The notes: generated from the letters alone by a model not told the origin. Counted from the first letter of the stretch, positions 48,052 to 57,974 are shown. The stretch: 64,000 nucleotides of DNA from Variovorax sp. ZS18.2.2 (GCF_024701975.1 NZ_JANLNM010000001.1:2170001-2234000); one strand, 5' to 3'. Numbers and translations: made by a program.

Positions 48052-50592
48052 ATGCCTTTTTCCTCTCCGCTGGCGGTTGCCCGCAGTGCCGTGAATGCCT
48101 CGCCGCTCTCCTGGTGGCGCCGCTGGTGGCGTCGGCAAACGCCGGTGCTCCAGGACGCGGTTGCCATGCTGGCGCCGATGGCCGCGGTGCTGCTGTTCCT
48201 CGCCGCCATCGTTTCCGCCTTCTGGTACCTGCGCACCGAGGAGGTCGAGCGCGAGCAGGAGTCGGTGCGTCGCGATGTCGAATACGCTCAGCAGCGCATG
48301 CGCCTCCGGCTCCTGGAGCGCCAGGAACAGCTGATGCGCATCGCGCGCGATGCCTCCAACCGCGAGATCGACCCCACCGAGTTCACGAGCCGCGCCGAAT
48401 CGCTGGTGAGCCAGTTCCCCGAGTTGCAGACCATCACCTGGATCGACGACCGCCGCCGCTTCAAGGCCGGCTATGCCGCCCCCAGCGTGCATCCCGCGCA
48501 GCAGCACCTGATCGGCGACGTGCTCCGGCCCGGCGACATCGAAAGCAACTACGCCCTAGCGCGCGAACTGCGCCAGCCGGTGTATTCGCAGCCGGTGGCC
48601 GGCGGCGACCCGGCCGCGATGCTTCAACTGCACATCCCTCTTTTCGACCAGGGCCTGTTCGCGGGTGTCGTGCTCGGCGAGTTCTCGGTCGACGGACTGC
48701 TGCGCTACGGCATGCCCTCCGAGGTACAGGCACGCTACGCGGTCTCGCTGCTTGACGCCAAGGGCAACGTCATCGCCGGCAACACGACCAACCTGAAGGA
48801 CAGCGGCACGCGGCTGCTGCCCTGGTCGGAGCGGACCAACGAGTACGAGGTGCCCGTATCGCCCGTCGGCAATGCGTTGCTGCTGCGCGCGCAGGCCTAT
48901 CGCACCTCGCAGGGCGTGGTGGGCAACGGGCTCTTCTGGCTGGTCTGCGCGCTCAGCGTGCTGACCAGCTGGATGCTGATCGGCACATGGCGCCACACGC
49001 GCCGACGCCTGCAGGCCCAGCAACGTCTGGTCGCCGAGACCAACTTCCGTCGCGCGATGGAAAACTCCATGCTGACCGGCATGCGCGTGCTCGACCTGCA
49101 AGGCCGCATCACTTATGTGAACGCCGCGTTCTGCGCGATGACCGGCTGGAGCGAAGCCGAACTGGTCGGCCAGTCGCCGCCCTTCCCCTACTGGCTCGAA
49201 TCCGACCGTGAAGTGATGAACGAGCGGCTCGAAGAAGAACTGCACGGACGCGCCCTGCCCGGCGGCTTCCAGGTGCGAGTGAAGCGCAAGAACGGCAGCG
49301 TGTTCAACGCGCGGCTCTACGTCTCTCCACTGATCGACGCGCGCGGTCACCAGACCGGCTGGATGACGTCGATGACTGACATCACCGAGCCCACGCGCAT
49401 CCGCGAGCAGCTGTCGGCGTCGTACGAACGGTTCACCACGGTGCTTGAAGCGCTCGACGCTGCGGTGTCGGTTGCGCCCATCGGCAGCGAAGAGCTGCTG
49501 TTCGCGAACAAGCTGTACCGTCTCTGGTTCGGCTCCGACACCGTGGGCCATCTCGGCATGGTGGCGCAGGCCGGCGTGCCGGCGTCGAACGCACATGACG
49601 AGGGCCTGGACGACGTGGACCCGTACGCGGGTCTTCCGATCGACACGCTCACTGCAGCGCAAGCCGCGAACAACGAAATCTTCGTGCCCCACCTGGGCAA
49701 ATGGCTCGAAGTGCGCTCGCGCTACCTGACATGGGTGGACGGCCGCCTCGCGCAACTGGTGATCGCCACCGACATCACACCGCGCCGCGATGCCGAAGAG
49801 CAGGCCGCCGCGCAAGCCGACAAGGCGCAGGCCGCGAGCCGCCTGATCACGATGGGCGAGATGGCTTCGAGCGTCGCGCACGAGCTCAACCAACCACTCA
49901 CGGCCATCACCAACTACTGCAACGGGATGATGTCCCGCATCAAGGGGCAGACGATCGACACCGAGGCGCTGCTCGCGGCGCTGGAGAAGACCTCGAAGCA
50001 AGCCCAGCGCGCGGGTCAGATCATCCAGCGCATCCGCTCCTTCGTGAAGCGCAGCGAGCCCAACCGCACGCCCGCCGACGTGGCCACCATGGTGAGCGAA
50101 GCCGTTGAACTCGCGGGCATCGAGCTGCGCCGGCGCAACGTGCGCCTGAACCACTACGTGGCCGCGCGGCTGCCGGTGGTGCGGGTCGACCCGATCCTGA
50201 TCGAGCAGGTGATGGTCAACCTCCTGAAGAACGCGGCTGAATCCATCGACCTCGCCGACCGGCCGCTCGCGCGCCGCAGCGTCGAACTGCGCGTGCTGCC
50301 CAAGACCATCGAGGGACAGAACGCCATCGAGTTCTCGGTGCAGGACACCGGCAAGGGCCTCTCGCCCGAGGTGATGGACCGGCTGTATGAAGCCTTCTTC
50401 TCCACCAAGCCCGAAGGCATGGGCATCGGGCTGAATTTGTGCCGCACCATCGTCGAGTCGCACCGTGGCCGGATGCAGGCGGAGAACATCTACAATGGGC
50501 CGGATGTGATCGGATGCCGTTTTTCCTTCTGGATTCCGGTGTTGGACGCTATCAGTTCCGTAGCTAGCGACGAGGCAAAGGTACCTGCATGA
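48052..50592 (+). CDS. PAS-domain sensor histidine kinase
   Basis: An 846-residue membrane kinase. Two transmembrane helices (APMAAVLLFLAAIVSAFWYL near residue 42; GLFWLVCALSVLTSWMLIG near 295) bracket a periplasmic sensor region. Then come two PAS-like domains (NSMLTGMRVLDLQGRITYVN; TVLEALDAAVSVAPIGS), the H-box ASSVAHELNQPLTAI with the phospho-His at about 610, and a HATPase domain with NLLKNAAESI and DTGKGLS. The HELNQPL form is that of FixL/NtrB-like kinases. It overlaps the response regulator by ATGA and diverges from aceE, so it may control that operon; the signal is unknown. The start lacks a clear ribosome site. Confidence 0.92.
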   Translation: MPFSSPLAVARSAVNASPLSWWRRWWRRQTPVLQDAVAMLAPMAAVLLFLAAIVSAFWYLRTEEVEREQESVRRDVEYAQQRMRLRLLERQEQLMRIARDASNREIDPTEFTSRAESLVSQFPELQTITWIDDRRRFKAGYAAPSVHPAQQHLIGDVLRPGDIESNYALARELRQPVYSQPVAGGDPAAMLQLHIPLFDQGLFAGVVLGEFSVDGLLRYGMPSEVQARYAVSLLDAKGNVIAGNTTNLKDSGTRLLPWSERTNEYEVPVSPVGNALLLRAQAYRTSQGVVGNGLFWLVCALSVLTSWMLIGTWRHTRRRLQAQQRLVAETNFRRAMENSMLTGMRVLDLQGRITYVNAAFCAMTGWSEAELVGQSPPFPYWLESDREVMNERLEEELHGRALPGGFQVRVKRKNGSVFNARLYVSPLIDARGHQTGWMTSMTDITEPTRIREQLSASYERFTTVLEALDAAVSVAPIGSEELLFANKLYRLWFGSDTVGHLGMVAQAGVPASNAHDEGLDDVDPYAGLPIDTLTAAQAANNEIFVPHLGKWLEVRSRYLTWVDGRLAQLVIATDITPRRDAEEQAAAQADKAQAASRLITMGEMASSVAHELNQPLTAITNYCNGMMSRIKGQTIDTEALLAALEKTSKQAQRAGQIIQRIRSFVKRSEPNRTPADVATMVSEAVELAGIELRRRNVRLNHYVAARLPVVRVDPILIEQVMVNLLKNAAESIDLADRPLARRSVELRVLPKTIEGQNAIEFSVQDTGKGLSPEVMDRLYEAFFSTKPEGMGIGLNLCRTIVESHRGRMQAENIYNGPDVIGCRFSFWIPVLDAISSVASDEAKVPA

Positions 50593-51221
50593 GTTTGATT
50601 CCGAAGAAGGGCACGGTCTACGTCGTCGACGATGACGAAGCCGTACGCGATTCGCTGCAATGGCTGCTCGAAGGCAAGGACTACAGAGTCCGCTGTTTCG
50701 ATTCCGCCGAATCCTTTCTCTCCCGATACGACCCGCGCGAAGTCGCCTGTTTGATCGTCGACATCCGCATGGCCGGCATGACCGGCCTCGAATTGCAGGA
50801 TCGACTGATCGAGCGACGCTCCCCGTTGCCGATCGTGGTCATCACCGGCCACGGCGACGTGCCGATGGCGGTCGACAGCATGAAGAAGGGCGCAATGGAT
50901 TTCATCCAGAAGCCCTTCAATGACGAAGAGCTCGTCACGCTGGTCGAGCGCATGCTCGAACATGCGCGCGGCGCATTCACCCAGCATCAGCAGTCAGCCA
51001 GCCGTGATGCGCTGCTGTCCAAGCTCACCGGCCGCGAGGCGCAGGTGCTCGAGCGCATCGTCGCCGGCCGCCTGAACAAGCAGATCGCCGACGACCTGGG
51101 CATCAGCATCAAGACGGTGGAGGCGCACCGCGCCAACATCATGGAAAAGCTCAACGCCAACACCGTGGCCGATCTGCTCAAGATCGCCCTCGGGCAGGCC
51201 GCTCCGGCCGCCAAAGCCTAG
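50589..51221 (+). CDS. FixJ/TtrR-type response regulator
   Basis: A 210-residue response regulator. The receiver domain has acidic residues in [12 protein letters not shown] and the phospho-acceptor Asp58 in [13 protein letters not shown], with Thr and Lys in VVITGHGD and FIQKPFND. The C-terminal LuxR-type helix-turn-helix reads [20 protein letters not shown] then [20 protein letters not shown]. It is the partner of the upstream kinase, joined by an ATGA overlap. Target genes are unknown; the divergent PDH operon is the obvious candidate. Confidence 0.94.
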   Translation: MSLIPKKGTVYVVDDDEAVRDSLQWLLEGKDYRVRCFDSAESFLSRYDPREVACLIVDIRMAGMTGLELQDRLIERRSPLPIVVITGHGDVPMAVDSMKKGAMDFIQKPFNDEELVTLVERMLEHARGAFTQHQQSASRDALLSKLTGREAQVLERIVAGRLNKQIADDLGISIKTVEAHRANIMEKLNANTVADLLKIALGQAAPAAKA

Positions 51222-51223
51222 AA

Positions 51224-51278
51224 GCTATCCGTCCGATAGCCATGGATGTCCCCCACGCCTGCGCAAGCGGGCGTTTTT
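51224..51278 (+). terminator. Terminator after the two-component genes
   Basis: Two hairpins lie in the 76-base gap before folD. The first is GCTATC CGTCC GATAGC (51224-51240). The second, ACGCCTGC GCAA GCGGGCGT (51255-51274), has eight pairs with one G-U, a GNRA-type loop and ends in a five-T run. The second is a good Rho-independent terminator and separates folD from the regulator genes. Confidence 0.8.
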
Positions 51279-51297
51279 ACTTGGAAAATCGAAACCG

Positions 51298-52149
51298 ATG
51301 ACCGCCCAACTGATCGACGGAAACGCTCTCGCCAAAACCATTCGCGCCGAGGTCGCCGGCCGTACCGCTGCACTGAAGGCCGCTGGCGTGAACCCGGCCC
51401 TCTCCATCATCCTCGTGGGCGACGATCCGGCCAGCCAGGTCTACACCAAGCACAAGGTCAACGACAGCACCGAGACCGGCCTGCAGGCCACGCTGGAGCG
51501 CTACCCCGCGGACATGAGCGAGGCCGACCTGCTGGCCCGCATCCGCGCTCTCAACGACAACCCGAAGGTGCACGGCATCCTGGTGCAGCTGCCGCTGCCC
51601 AAGCACATGGACAGCCAGAAGGTCATCGAGACGATCTCGCCCGCCAAGGACGTCGACGGCTTCCACGTCGCCAGCGCCGGTGCGCTGATGACCGGCGCGC
51701 CCGGCTTCTGGCCCTGCACGCCGCACGGCTGCATGAAGATGCTCGAAGCCATCGGCTACGACCTGCGCGGCAAGCACGCGGTGGTCATCGGCCGCAGCAA
51801 CATCGTCGGCAAGCCGATGGCCATGATGCTGCTGGCCAAGAGCGCCACCGTGACCATCTGCCACAGCGCCACGCAGGACCTGGGCGCCATCACGCGCCAG
51901 GCCGACGTGATCGTCGCCGCCGTCGGCAAGCTGAACCTGCTCACCGCCGACATGGTGAAGCCCGGCGCAGTCGTCATCGACGTCGGCATGAACCGCAAGC
52001 CGGACGGCAAGCTCGCCGGCGACGTCGATTTCGACGGCGTGAAGGAAGTGGCCGGCTGGATCACGCCGGTACCCGGCGGCGTCGGTCCCATGACCCGCGC
52101 CATGCTGCTCGTCAACACCCTTGAAGCAGCCGAACGCGCCGCAAAGTAA
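51298..52149 (+). CDS. folD: Methylenetetrahydrofolate dehydrogenase/cyclohydrolase
   Basis: FolD interconverts methylene-, methenyl- and formyl-tetrahydrofolate in the cytosol with NADP. The 283-residue protein starts [19 protein letters not shown], has [19 protein letters not shown] with the catalytic Lys, the QLPLPKHMD segment, [16 protein letters not shown], and the NADP motif [18 protein letters not shown] and [14 protein letters not shown]. The gene stands between a terminator and the M3 peptidase gene 5 bases downstream, which is probably on the same transcript. Confidence 0.97.
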   Translation: MTAQLIDGNALAKTIRAEVAGRTAALKAAGVNPALSIILVGDDPASQVYTKHKVNDSTETGLQATLERYPADMSEADLLARIRALNDNPKVHGILVQLPLPKHMDSQKVIETISPAKDVDGFHVASAGALMTGAPGFWPCTPHGCMKMLEAIGYDLRGKHAVVIGRSNIVGKPMAMMLLAKSATVTICHSATQDLGAITRQADVIVAAVGKLNLLTADMVKPGAVVIDVGMNRKPDGKLAGDVDFDGVKEVAGWITPVPGGVGPMTRAMLLVNTLEAAERAAK

Positions 52150-52154
52150 CTTCC

Positions 52155-54212
52155 ATGGCCATCACGAACAACCCCCTCCTCGACTTCACCGACCTCCCGC
52201 TGTTCGACCGCATCAGGCCCGAGCACGTGTCGCCCGCCGTGGACACATTGCTGGCCGATGCCGAGGCCGCACTGCAGGCCGTGACGGCGCCCGAGTTCCC
52301 CGCCGACTGGAACGCGATCTCGAAGGTGCTCGACGTGGCCTCCGAGCGCTTCAGCCGCGCCTGGGGCGCCGTCGGCCATCTCAACGCCGTGGCCGACACG
52401 CCCGAGCTGCGCGCCGCCTACAACGAGGCCATGCCGCGCGTCACCGCCTTCTGGACCCGCCTGGGCTCCGACGAACGGCTTTACGCGAAGTACAAGGCCA
52501 TTGATGTCGCCACGCTCAACGCCGAGCAACGCCAAGCGCATCGCAACGCCGTGCGCAACTTCGTGCTCGGCGGCGCCGAGCTGCAGGGCGACGCCAAGAA
52601 TCGCTTCGCCGACATCCAGGAACGCCAGGCCGAGCTGAGCCAGAAGTTCAGCGAGAACGCCCTCGACGCGACCGACGCCTTTGCGTACTACGCCAAGCTG
52701 GGCGAACTCGAAGGCGTGCCTGAAGACGTGGTGAGCGCAGCGCGCTCTGCCGCCGAGGCCGAAGGCAAGGACGGCTACAAGCTCACGCTCAAGATGCCGT
52801 GCTACCTGCCGGTGATGCAGTTCGCCAAGAGCAGCGCACTGCGCGAAACGCTCTATCGCGCCTACGTCACGCGTGCGAGCGAATTCGGCGATGCCGCCTT
52901 CGACAACACCGCGCTCATCACCGAGATCCTCGCGCTGCGCGAAGAAGAGGCCAAGCTCCTGGGCTACAAGAATTTCGGCGAGCTCTCGGTCGTGCCGAAG
53001 ATGGCCGAATCGCCCGAGCAGGTCGTCAAGTTCCTGCGCGATCTGGCGACCAAAGCCAAGCCGTATGGCGAACGCGACCTCGCCGACCTGCGCGCCTTCG
53101 CGGCCGAACAACTGAGCATCACCGATCCGCAACCCTGGGACTGGAGCTACATCGGCGAGAAGCTCAAGGAAGCGCGCTATGCCTTCAGCGAGCAGGAGGT
53201 GAAGCAGTACTTCCCCGCGCCGAAGGTGATGGCCGGGCTGTTCAAGATCGTCGAGACGCTGTTCGAAGTGTCGATCCGCCGCGACAGCGCGCCGACGTGG
53301 CACCCGAGCGTCGAGTTCTATCGCATCGAACGTGGCGGCCAGAAGGTCGGCCAGTTCTACCTCGACCCCTCCGCCCGCGCCGCCAAGCGCGGTGGAGCCT
53401 GGATGGACGACGTGCGCGCCCGCTGGCTGCGCCCCGACGACGGCGTGCTGCAGACGCCGGTCGCACAGCTGGTCTGCAACTTCGCAAGCGGTGTCGACGG
53501 CAAGCCGCCGCTGCTCACGCACGACGACGTGACCACCCTCTTCCACGAGTTCGGCCACGGCCTGCACCACATGCTCACGCAGGTGAACGAGCGCGATGTC
53601 TCGGGCATCAGCGGCGTCGAGTGGGACGCGGTCGAGCTGCCGAGCCAGTTCATGGAGAACTTTTGCTGGGAGTGGGATGTGCTCAGCCACATGACGGCCC
53701 ATGTCGACACCGGCGAACCACTGCCGCGCGCGCTCTTCGACAAGATGACCGCCGCCAAGAACTTCCAGAGCGGCCTGCAGACGCTGCGCCAGATCGAGTT
53801 CTCGCTGTTCGACATGCTGCTGCACACCGAGTACCACGCAGCTGCCGCGAAGCCCGGCGACGTGATGGCGCTGCTCGGCAAGGTGCGCACCGAAGTGGCC
53901 GTGATGCCCTCGCCGGCTTTCAGCCGCACGCCGAATACTTTCAGCCACATTTTCTCGGGCGGTTACGCGGCCGGCTACTACAGCTACAAGTGGGCCGAGG
54001 TGCTGAGCGCCGACGCCTACGCGGCTTTCGAGGAAACCGTGGGTGCCGACGGCGAGCCGAACATCGAGACCGGCCGCAAGTACCGCCAGGCCATCCTGGA
54101 GGCCGGCGGCAGCCGCAGCGCCATGGATTCGTTCAAGGCTTTCCGCGGCCGCGAGCCCCAGCTTGATGCATTGCTGCGACACCAGGGCATGGCCGAGGCC
54201 CAGCCTGCTTGA
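52155..54212 (+). CDS. prlC: M3 family oligopeptidase (oligopeptidase A-like)
   Basis: A cytosolic zinc peptidase that clears short peptides, including cut signal peptides. The 685-residue sequence starts NPLLDFTDLPLFDRIRPEHV, typical of oligopeptidase A, and has the zinc motif HEFGH at residues 463-467 (TLFHEFGHGLHHML) followed by the Glu ligand in FMENFCWEWDVL. It ends with FRGREPQLDALLRHQGM. It follows folD by 5 bases, the usual betaproteobacterial pair. Confidence 0.93.
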   Translation: MAITNNPLLDFTDLPLFDRIRPEHVSPAVDTLLADAEAALQAVTAPEFPADWNAISKVLDVASERFSRAWGAVGHLNAVADTPELRAAYNEAMPRVTAFWTRLGSDERLYAKYKAIDVATLNAEQRQAHRNAVRNFVLGGAELQGDAKNRFADIQERQAELSQKFSENALDATDAFAYYAKLGELEGVPEDVVSAARSAAEAEGKDGYKLTLKMPCYLPVMQFAKSSALRETLYRAYVTRASEFGDAAFDNTALITEILALREEEAKLLGYKNFGELSVVPKMAESPEQVVKFLRDLATKAKPYGERDLADLRAFAAEQLSITDPQPWDWSYIGEKLKEARYAFSEQEVKQYFPAPKVMAGLFKIVETLFEVSIRRDSAPTWHPSVEFYRIERGGQKVGQFYLDPSARAAKRGGAWMDDVRARWLRPDDGVLQTPVAQLVCNFASGVDGKPPLLTHDDVTTLFHEFGHGLHHMLTQVNERDVSGISGVEWDAVELPSQFMENFCWEWDVLSHMTAHVDTGEPLPRALFDKMTAAKNFQSGLQTLRQIEFSLFDMLLHTEYHAAAAKPGDVMALLGKVRTEVAVMPSPAFSRTPNTFSHIFSGGYAAGYYSYKWAEVLSADAYAAFEETVGADGEPNIETGRKYRQAILEAGGSRSAMDSFKAFRGREPQLDALLRHQGMAEAQPA

Positions 54213-54242
54213 TGCAGCGCTGAAGCTTGCGATACTCGGGAC

Positions 54243-54887
54243 ATGTATCTGACCCCTTACAAATTCCCGTCGCATCGCCTGACCGGACTAGCCCTGCTGC
54301 TCGTCGCCGCAGGCGCGATGGCCCAGCCGATCTATCGCAACGTCGACAAGAACGGCAAGGTCACGTTCTCGGACCGCGCGCCCGCCGCCAGCACCGAGCC
54401 TGCTGCGGGGCCGCAAGGTGCCGCCGCGCCGGCCAGCACGGCGGGGCTGCCCTATGAACTTCGTCAGGTGGCGCAACGCTATCCCGTCACGCTCTACACC
54501 AGCGAAGACTGCGCGCCCTGCAGCCAGGCCCGCTCGCTGCTCACTACACGCGGCATTCCGTTCGACGAACGCACGGTCAAGAGCAATGAAGAAATCGAGG
54601 CGCTGCAGCGCCTGAGCAGCCAGAGTTCGCTGCCGCTGCTCACCATCGGCTCGCAGCAGCTCAAGGGCTATGCGGACAACGAGTGGTCGCAGTACCTCGA
54701 TGCGGCGGGCTATCCCAAGAGCAACAGCCTGCCCGCGGGCTATCGCAATGCGCCGGCCCGGCCCCTGGTTGCCGCGCAGCAGGCGGCGCCGGCGCCCCGC
54801 GCTGCGGCTCCCGCCGCACAACCCGCGCCCCCGCCCGCTGCGCCCAGCGATGCGGGTGCAGGCAACCCGGCCGGCATCAAGTTCTGA
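54243..54887 (+). CDS. Secreted DUF4124/glutaredoxin-domain protein
   Basis: A 214-residue exported protein. The signal peptide ends near AMAQP at residue 28. A DUF4124 segment (IYRNVDKNGKVTFSDRAP) follows, then a glutaredoxin-like fold with VTLYTSEDCAPCSQARSLL: a C-x-x-C redox site (CAPC), a later SSLPLLTIGSQQLKGY cis-Pro region, and a Pro/Ala-rich tail. It probably acts as a periplasmic thiol/disulfide protein or a cell-envelope factor; the partner is unknown. It starts 30 bases after the M3 peptidase. Confidence 0.85.
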   Translation: MYLTPYKFPSHRLTGLALLLVAAGAMAQPIYRNVDKNGKVTFSDRAPAASTEPAAGPQGAAAPASTAGLPYELRQVAQRYPVTLYTSEDCAPCSQARSLLTTRGIPFDERTVKSNEEIEALQRLSSQSSLPLLTIGSQQLKGYADNEWSQYLDAAGYPKSNSLPAGYRNAPARPLVAAQQAAPAPRAAAPAAQPAPPPAAPSDAGAGNPAGIKF

Positions 54888-54896
54888 CGCTGGGTG

Positions 54897-54916
54897 GTTC
54901 GCCTCCTCAGGCGAAC
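54897..54916. terminator. Hairpin between convergent genes
   Basis: GTTCGCC TCCTCA GGCGAAC, a perfect 7-base-pair stem with a 6-base loop, covers the rpiA stop codon and lies 10 bases after the upstream plus-strand stop. It lacks a T-run, so termination would be weak or Rho-aided. Confidence 0.4.
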
Positions 54917-55629
54917 TGCATCGTCTTCACGCCCGTCGCGGTGCCCAGCAGGCACACGTCGGCCTTCTGGTGGGCGAAGACGCCGACCGTCACCACGCCG
55001 GGCCACTGACTCACCTCGGACTCGAAAGCCAGCGGATCGACGATCTTCAGGCCCGTCACGTCGACGATGTGCTGGCCGTTGTCGGTGACCAGCGGCAGGC
55101 CGTCCTTCTCGCGCACCTGGGCAATGCCACCCAAGGCGGCAAACTGGCGCATCACACGGCGTACCGCCATCGGGATCACCTCCACCGGCAACGGGAAGGC
55201 GCCCAGCGTCTCGACCAGCTTGGAGGCGTCGGCAATGCAGACGAAGCGCTTCGACTGCGCCGCGACGATCTTCTCGCGCGTGAGCGCCGCGCCGCCGCCC
55301 TTCACCATGAAGCCCCGGTGATCGATTTCGTCGGCGCCGTCGATGTAGACAGCCAGTTCTTCCACCTCGTTGCTGTCGAACACCGGGATGCCCAATGCGC
55401 GCAAGCGTTCGGTCGATGCCTCCGAGCTCGAGACGGCACCCTTGATCTCGTCCTTGATCGTCGCCAGCGCGTCGATGAACTTGTTGACCGTGGAGCCGGT
55501 GCCCACACCGACGATCTCGCCCTTGACCACATAGGCCAGTGCGGCAAGGCCGACCTGGGCCTTGAGTTCGTCCTGGGAAAGCGTTGCGGGGGCAGCGGGC
55601 GCGGAAGTTGGGGAGGCGGGTGCGGTCAT
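54907..55629 (-). CDS. rpiA: Ribose-5-phosphate isomerase A
   Basis: RpiA interconverts ribose 5-phosphate and ribulose 5-phosphate. The core shows [57 protein letters not shown] and [20 protein letters not shown], with catalytic Asp, Lys and Glu in the usual motifs. The start is taken at ATG 55627-55629 (MTAPASPTS), preceded by AAGGA nine bases upstream, giving 240 residues; an ATG 7 codons earlier (55648-55650) has no ribosome site. An Ala/Pro/Ser N-terminal leader precedes the fold. It diverges from pyrD. Confidence 0.94.
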   Translation of the reverse strand: MTAPASPTSAPAAPATLSQDELKAQVGLAALAYVVKGEIVGVGTGSTVNKFIDALATIKDEIKGAVSSSEASTERLRALGIPVFDSNEVEELAVYIDGADEIDHRGFMVKGGGAALTREKIVAAQSKRFVCIADASKLVETLGAFPLPVEVIPMAVRRVMRQFAALGGIAQVREKDGLPLVTDNGQHIVDVTGLKIVDPLAFESEVSQWPGVVTVGVFAHQKADVCLLGTATGVKTMQFA

Positions 55630-55674
55630 CGCGGAGAATCCTTGGCTCATTGAAGTCGAGACGAGAATTATCCG

Positions 55675-56748
55675 ATGCCCCTGCTGCCCTCTTCGCTCTA
55701 CGGCCTGGCCCGCCCTTTCCTGTTCGGTTTCGATCCCGAACACGCCCATGAGATCACCCTCGACGGCCTGGCCCGTACGCAGAACACGCCGCTGGCCTGC
55801 GCCTACTCCGCCCCGCGCGTGGACGACCCCGTCACGCTGGCCGGGCTGACCTTTCCGAACCGCGTGGGCCTGGCGGCCGGGCTCGACAAGAACGCCCGCT
55901 GCATCGACGCCTTTGCCGCCATGGGCTTCGGTTTCGTCGAGGTCGGCACGGTAACGCCCAAGGCGCAGCCGGGCAGCCCCAAGCCCCGCATGTTCCGCCT
56001 GCCGCAACGCGATGCACTGATCAACCGGCTCGGCTTCAACAATGAAGGGCTCGACGCCTTCCTGACCAACGTGCAGAAGGCGCGTTTCCGCAAGAGCGGC
56101 GGCAGCAAGACGCCGATGCTGCTCGGCCTGAACATCGGCAAGAACGCCGCCACGCCGATCGAACGCGCGGTGGACGACTACCTCGCCTGCCTCGACGGCG
56201 TGTACCCGCATGCCGACTACGTGACGATCAACATCTCGAGCCCCAACACGGCCAACCTGCGCACGCTGCAGAGCGACGAGGCGCTCGATGCGCTGCTCGG
56301 CGCGGTGGCTGAGCGGCGCGAGGCGCTGGCCACTCGCCACGGCAAGCGCTCGCCGCTGTTCGTGAAGATCGCACCCGATCTCGATGAAGCCCAGGTCGCG
56401 GTCATTGCCACCACGCTGCAGCGCCACGGCATGGATGGCGTGATCGCCACCAACACCACGCTGGCCCGCGATGCGGTGGCCGGTCTACCGCACGCTGAAG
56501 AAGCCGGCGGCCTGTCAGGCGCGCCGGTGCGCGAGGCGAGCAATCGCGTGATTGCGCAGCTGCGCGCGGCACTGGGGAAGGACTTCCCGATCATCGGCGT
56601 GGGCGGCATCCTGAGCGCAGCCGATGCCAAGGCCAAGATCGCCGCGGGCGCGGACGTGGTGCAGATCTACACCGGTCTGATCTACCGCGGCCCGGCGCTG
56701 GTCCGCGAGACGGCCCAGGCGCTGCTGCGCGATCGCAGCAAGGCCTGA
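55675..56748 (+). CDS. pyrD: Dihydroorotate dehydrogenase (quinone), class 2
   Basis: PyrD oxidises dihydroorotate to orotate in pyrimidine synthesis and passes electrons to quinone at the inner membrane. The 357-residue protein has the class 2 N-terminal helices ([19 protein letters not shown]), [20 protein letters not shown], the catalytic Ser region [16 protein letters not shown] and the FMN-site [15 protein letters not shown] with [11 protein letters not shown]. Divergent rpiA starts 45 bases away, so both promoters lie in that short gap or inside the genes. Confidence 0.96.
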   Translation: MPLLPSSLYGLARPFLFGFDPEHAHEITLDGLARTQNTPLACAYSAPRVDDPVTLAGLTFPNRVGLAAGLDKNARCIDAFAAMGFGFVEVGTVTPKAQPGSPKPRMFRLPQRDALINRLGFNNEGLDAFLTNVQKARFRKSGGSKTPMLLGLNIGKNAATPIERAVDDYLACLDGVYPHADYVTINISSPNTANLRTLQSDEALDALLGAVAERREALATRHGKRSPLFVKIAPDLDEAQVAVIATTLQRHGMDGVIATNTTLARDAVAGLPHAEEAGGLSGAPVREASNRVIAQLRAALGKDFPIIGVGGILSAADAKAKIAAGADVVQIYTGLIYRGPALVRETAQALLRDRSKA

Positions 56749-56767
56749 GACTTCTTTCTCTCTTCCT

Positions 56768-57478
56768 TCAGCGCATGCGCCAGAGAATCGGCGCGATGAC
56801 TGCTGCCCAGCGCAGCAGGCGCTTCGGGCGGATCACTACCACAACGGCCGCAGCGGCCACGCCAGCAGCCACGGGATGCGCCCGGGCGATCCGCAGCGCG
56901 GCGGCGGTGGCCGTTTCATTCGGCGGAGGTGCCTCGCGCCCGGTGCCCGCCGGCTGCGCCTCGCGGCCACCCTGCAGGGTCGCGATGCGCTCGCGCTGAA
57001 TTGCCATTCGCGCCAGCAATTCCTCGCGCGTGGCCGGACGCGCGGGACGCGGTGCTTCTTCGTCTTCCGGATCTTTGCCGAGCCCGAAACTGTCCTGCAC
57101 CCAGGCCCAGTCGCGCTCGAACTCCTGGCGTGCCGGAATGAAGCTGTTGGAGGCATTGCGCAGGGTCAGCAGCAGGCCAGCGGCAGCGCCCAGCCAGAGC
57201 ACGATCCACACGCCGGCCACCGACCACGCGGCCGTGACGCGATACGGCGTTTCCCAGAAATGCACCACCACCGCCATCGACAGCAGGGCCACCGTGACAG
57301 TTGTCAGCCCCAGCACGGCCACCACGAGGATGAGCATCAGCTTCAGGCGCTGCTTCTCGTCCTCCCAGGCCATGCGCAACAGCTGCACCCGGTCTTCGGC
57401 CGCCAGTGCACCTTCGGCGGCGGCAATTCGCAGCCGGCGGATGCGGCCACTCAGCCCGAACAGGGAGAGCAGCCTCAT
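56768..57478 (-). CDS. YqjE-type membrane protein fused to a YqjK-like tail
   Basis: A 236-residue inner-membrane protein. The N-terminal part matches YqjE/phage-holin-like DUF1469: a helix with AAEGALAAEDRVQLLRMAWEDEKQR, then two transmembrane segments (LMLILVVAVLGLTTVTVALL; WIVLWLGAAAGLLLTL). The C-terminal part, ARAHPVAAGVAAAAVVVVIR and LRWAAVIAPILWRMR, resembles YqjK. In E. coli yqjD, yqjE and yqjK are separate genes; here the last two appear as one. Start ATG 57476-57478 has GGAG seven bases upstream, better than ATG 57484. It follows the YqjD-like gene. Confidence 0.8.
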   Translation of the reverse strand: MRLLSLFGLSGRIRRLRIAAAEGALAAEDRVQLLRMAWEDEKQRLKLMLILVVAVLGLTTVTVALLSMAVVVHFWETPYRVTAAWSVAGVWIVLWLGAAAGLLLTLRNASNSFIPARQEFERDWAWVQDSFGLGKDPEDEEAPRPARPATREELLARMAIQRERIATLQGGREAQPAGTGREAPPPNETATAAALRIARAHPVAAGVAAAAVVVVIRPKRLLRWAAVIAPILWRMR

Positions 57479-57547
57479 AGGCATGCTCCAACCCCGCTCA
57501 GCGAGCGGCAGCGAACGGTCCGGCGGTGCGCGCTTGGATCAGCGCGA

Positions 57548-57844
57548 TCAGCGGCGGCCAAGCAACAGACCCACCAGCACGCCGACGGCCAGTGCGGCGC
57601 CTGCGATCTGCCAAGGTTCGTCGTGGGCGTAGGCGTTGGTGGCGGAGGCCGCCTCGCGCGCCTTCTTGGCGGCGAGCTTGCTCTTCTCGGCGGCGAGCTC
57701 GCGCGCGATGGCGAGCTTGGTGTCGATGCGCTGGCGCAGCGCCTTGATGTGGGGAACCGAATCCAGGTCCTTGCTGGCCAGCACGCCGCGCACGTCGCTT
57801 GCGATGTCTTCGGCTGCTGCTTCAAGATTGTTGGATGCACTCAT
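57548..57844 (-). CDS. DUF883 family protein (YqjD/ElaB-like)
   Basis: A 98-residue membrane protein of the YqjD/ElaB/DUF883 type, which in E. coli binds ribosomes and tethers them to the membrane in stationary phase. It has a long soluble helix (NLEAAAEDIASDVRGVLASK; LRQRIDTKLAIARELAAEK) and a C-terminal transmembrane segment (IAGAALAVGVLVGLLLGRR). Start ATG 57842-57844 is fixed by a strong GGAGGAA ribosome site. It is transcribed with the YqjE-YqjK gene downstream. Confidence 0.88.
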   Translation of the reverse strand: MSASNNLEAAAEDIASDVRGVLASKDLDSVPHIKALRQRIDTKLAIARELAAEKSKLAAKKAREAASATNAYAHDEPWQIAGAALAVGVLVGLLLGRR

Positions 57845-57974
57845 TGGAATCTTTCCTCCGTGATGACACCGGCACCGCGCCGGCGGCTTCACGCCAGCAT
57901 ATGGCGTGGTGGCATGTTACAGGCTCGAAAGCCCCTCATGCGTGGCAGATGTGCAGACTTGTGCGTGCGATGGC

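Noticed and set aside
48556-50463. 635-codon minus-strand frame antisense to the histidine kinase
   Set aside because: It has no motifs and covers the conserved H-box and ATPase coding of the kinase.
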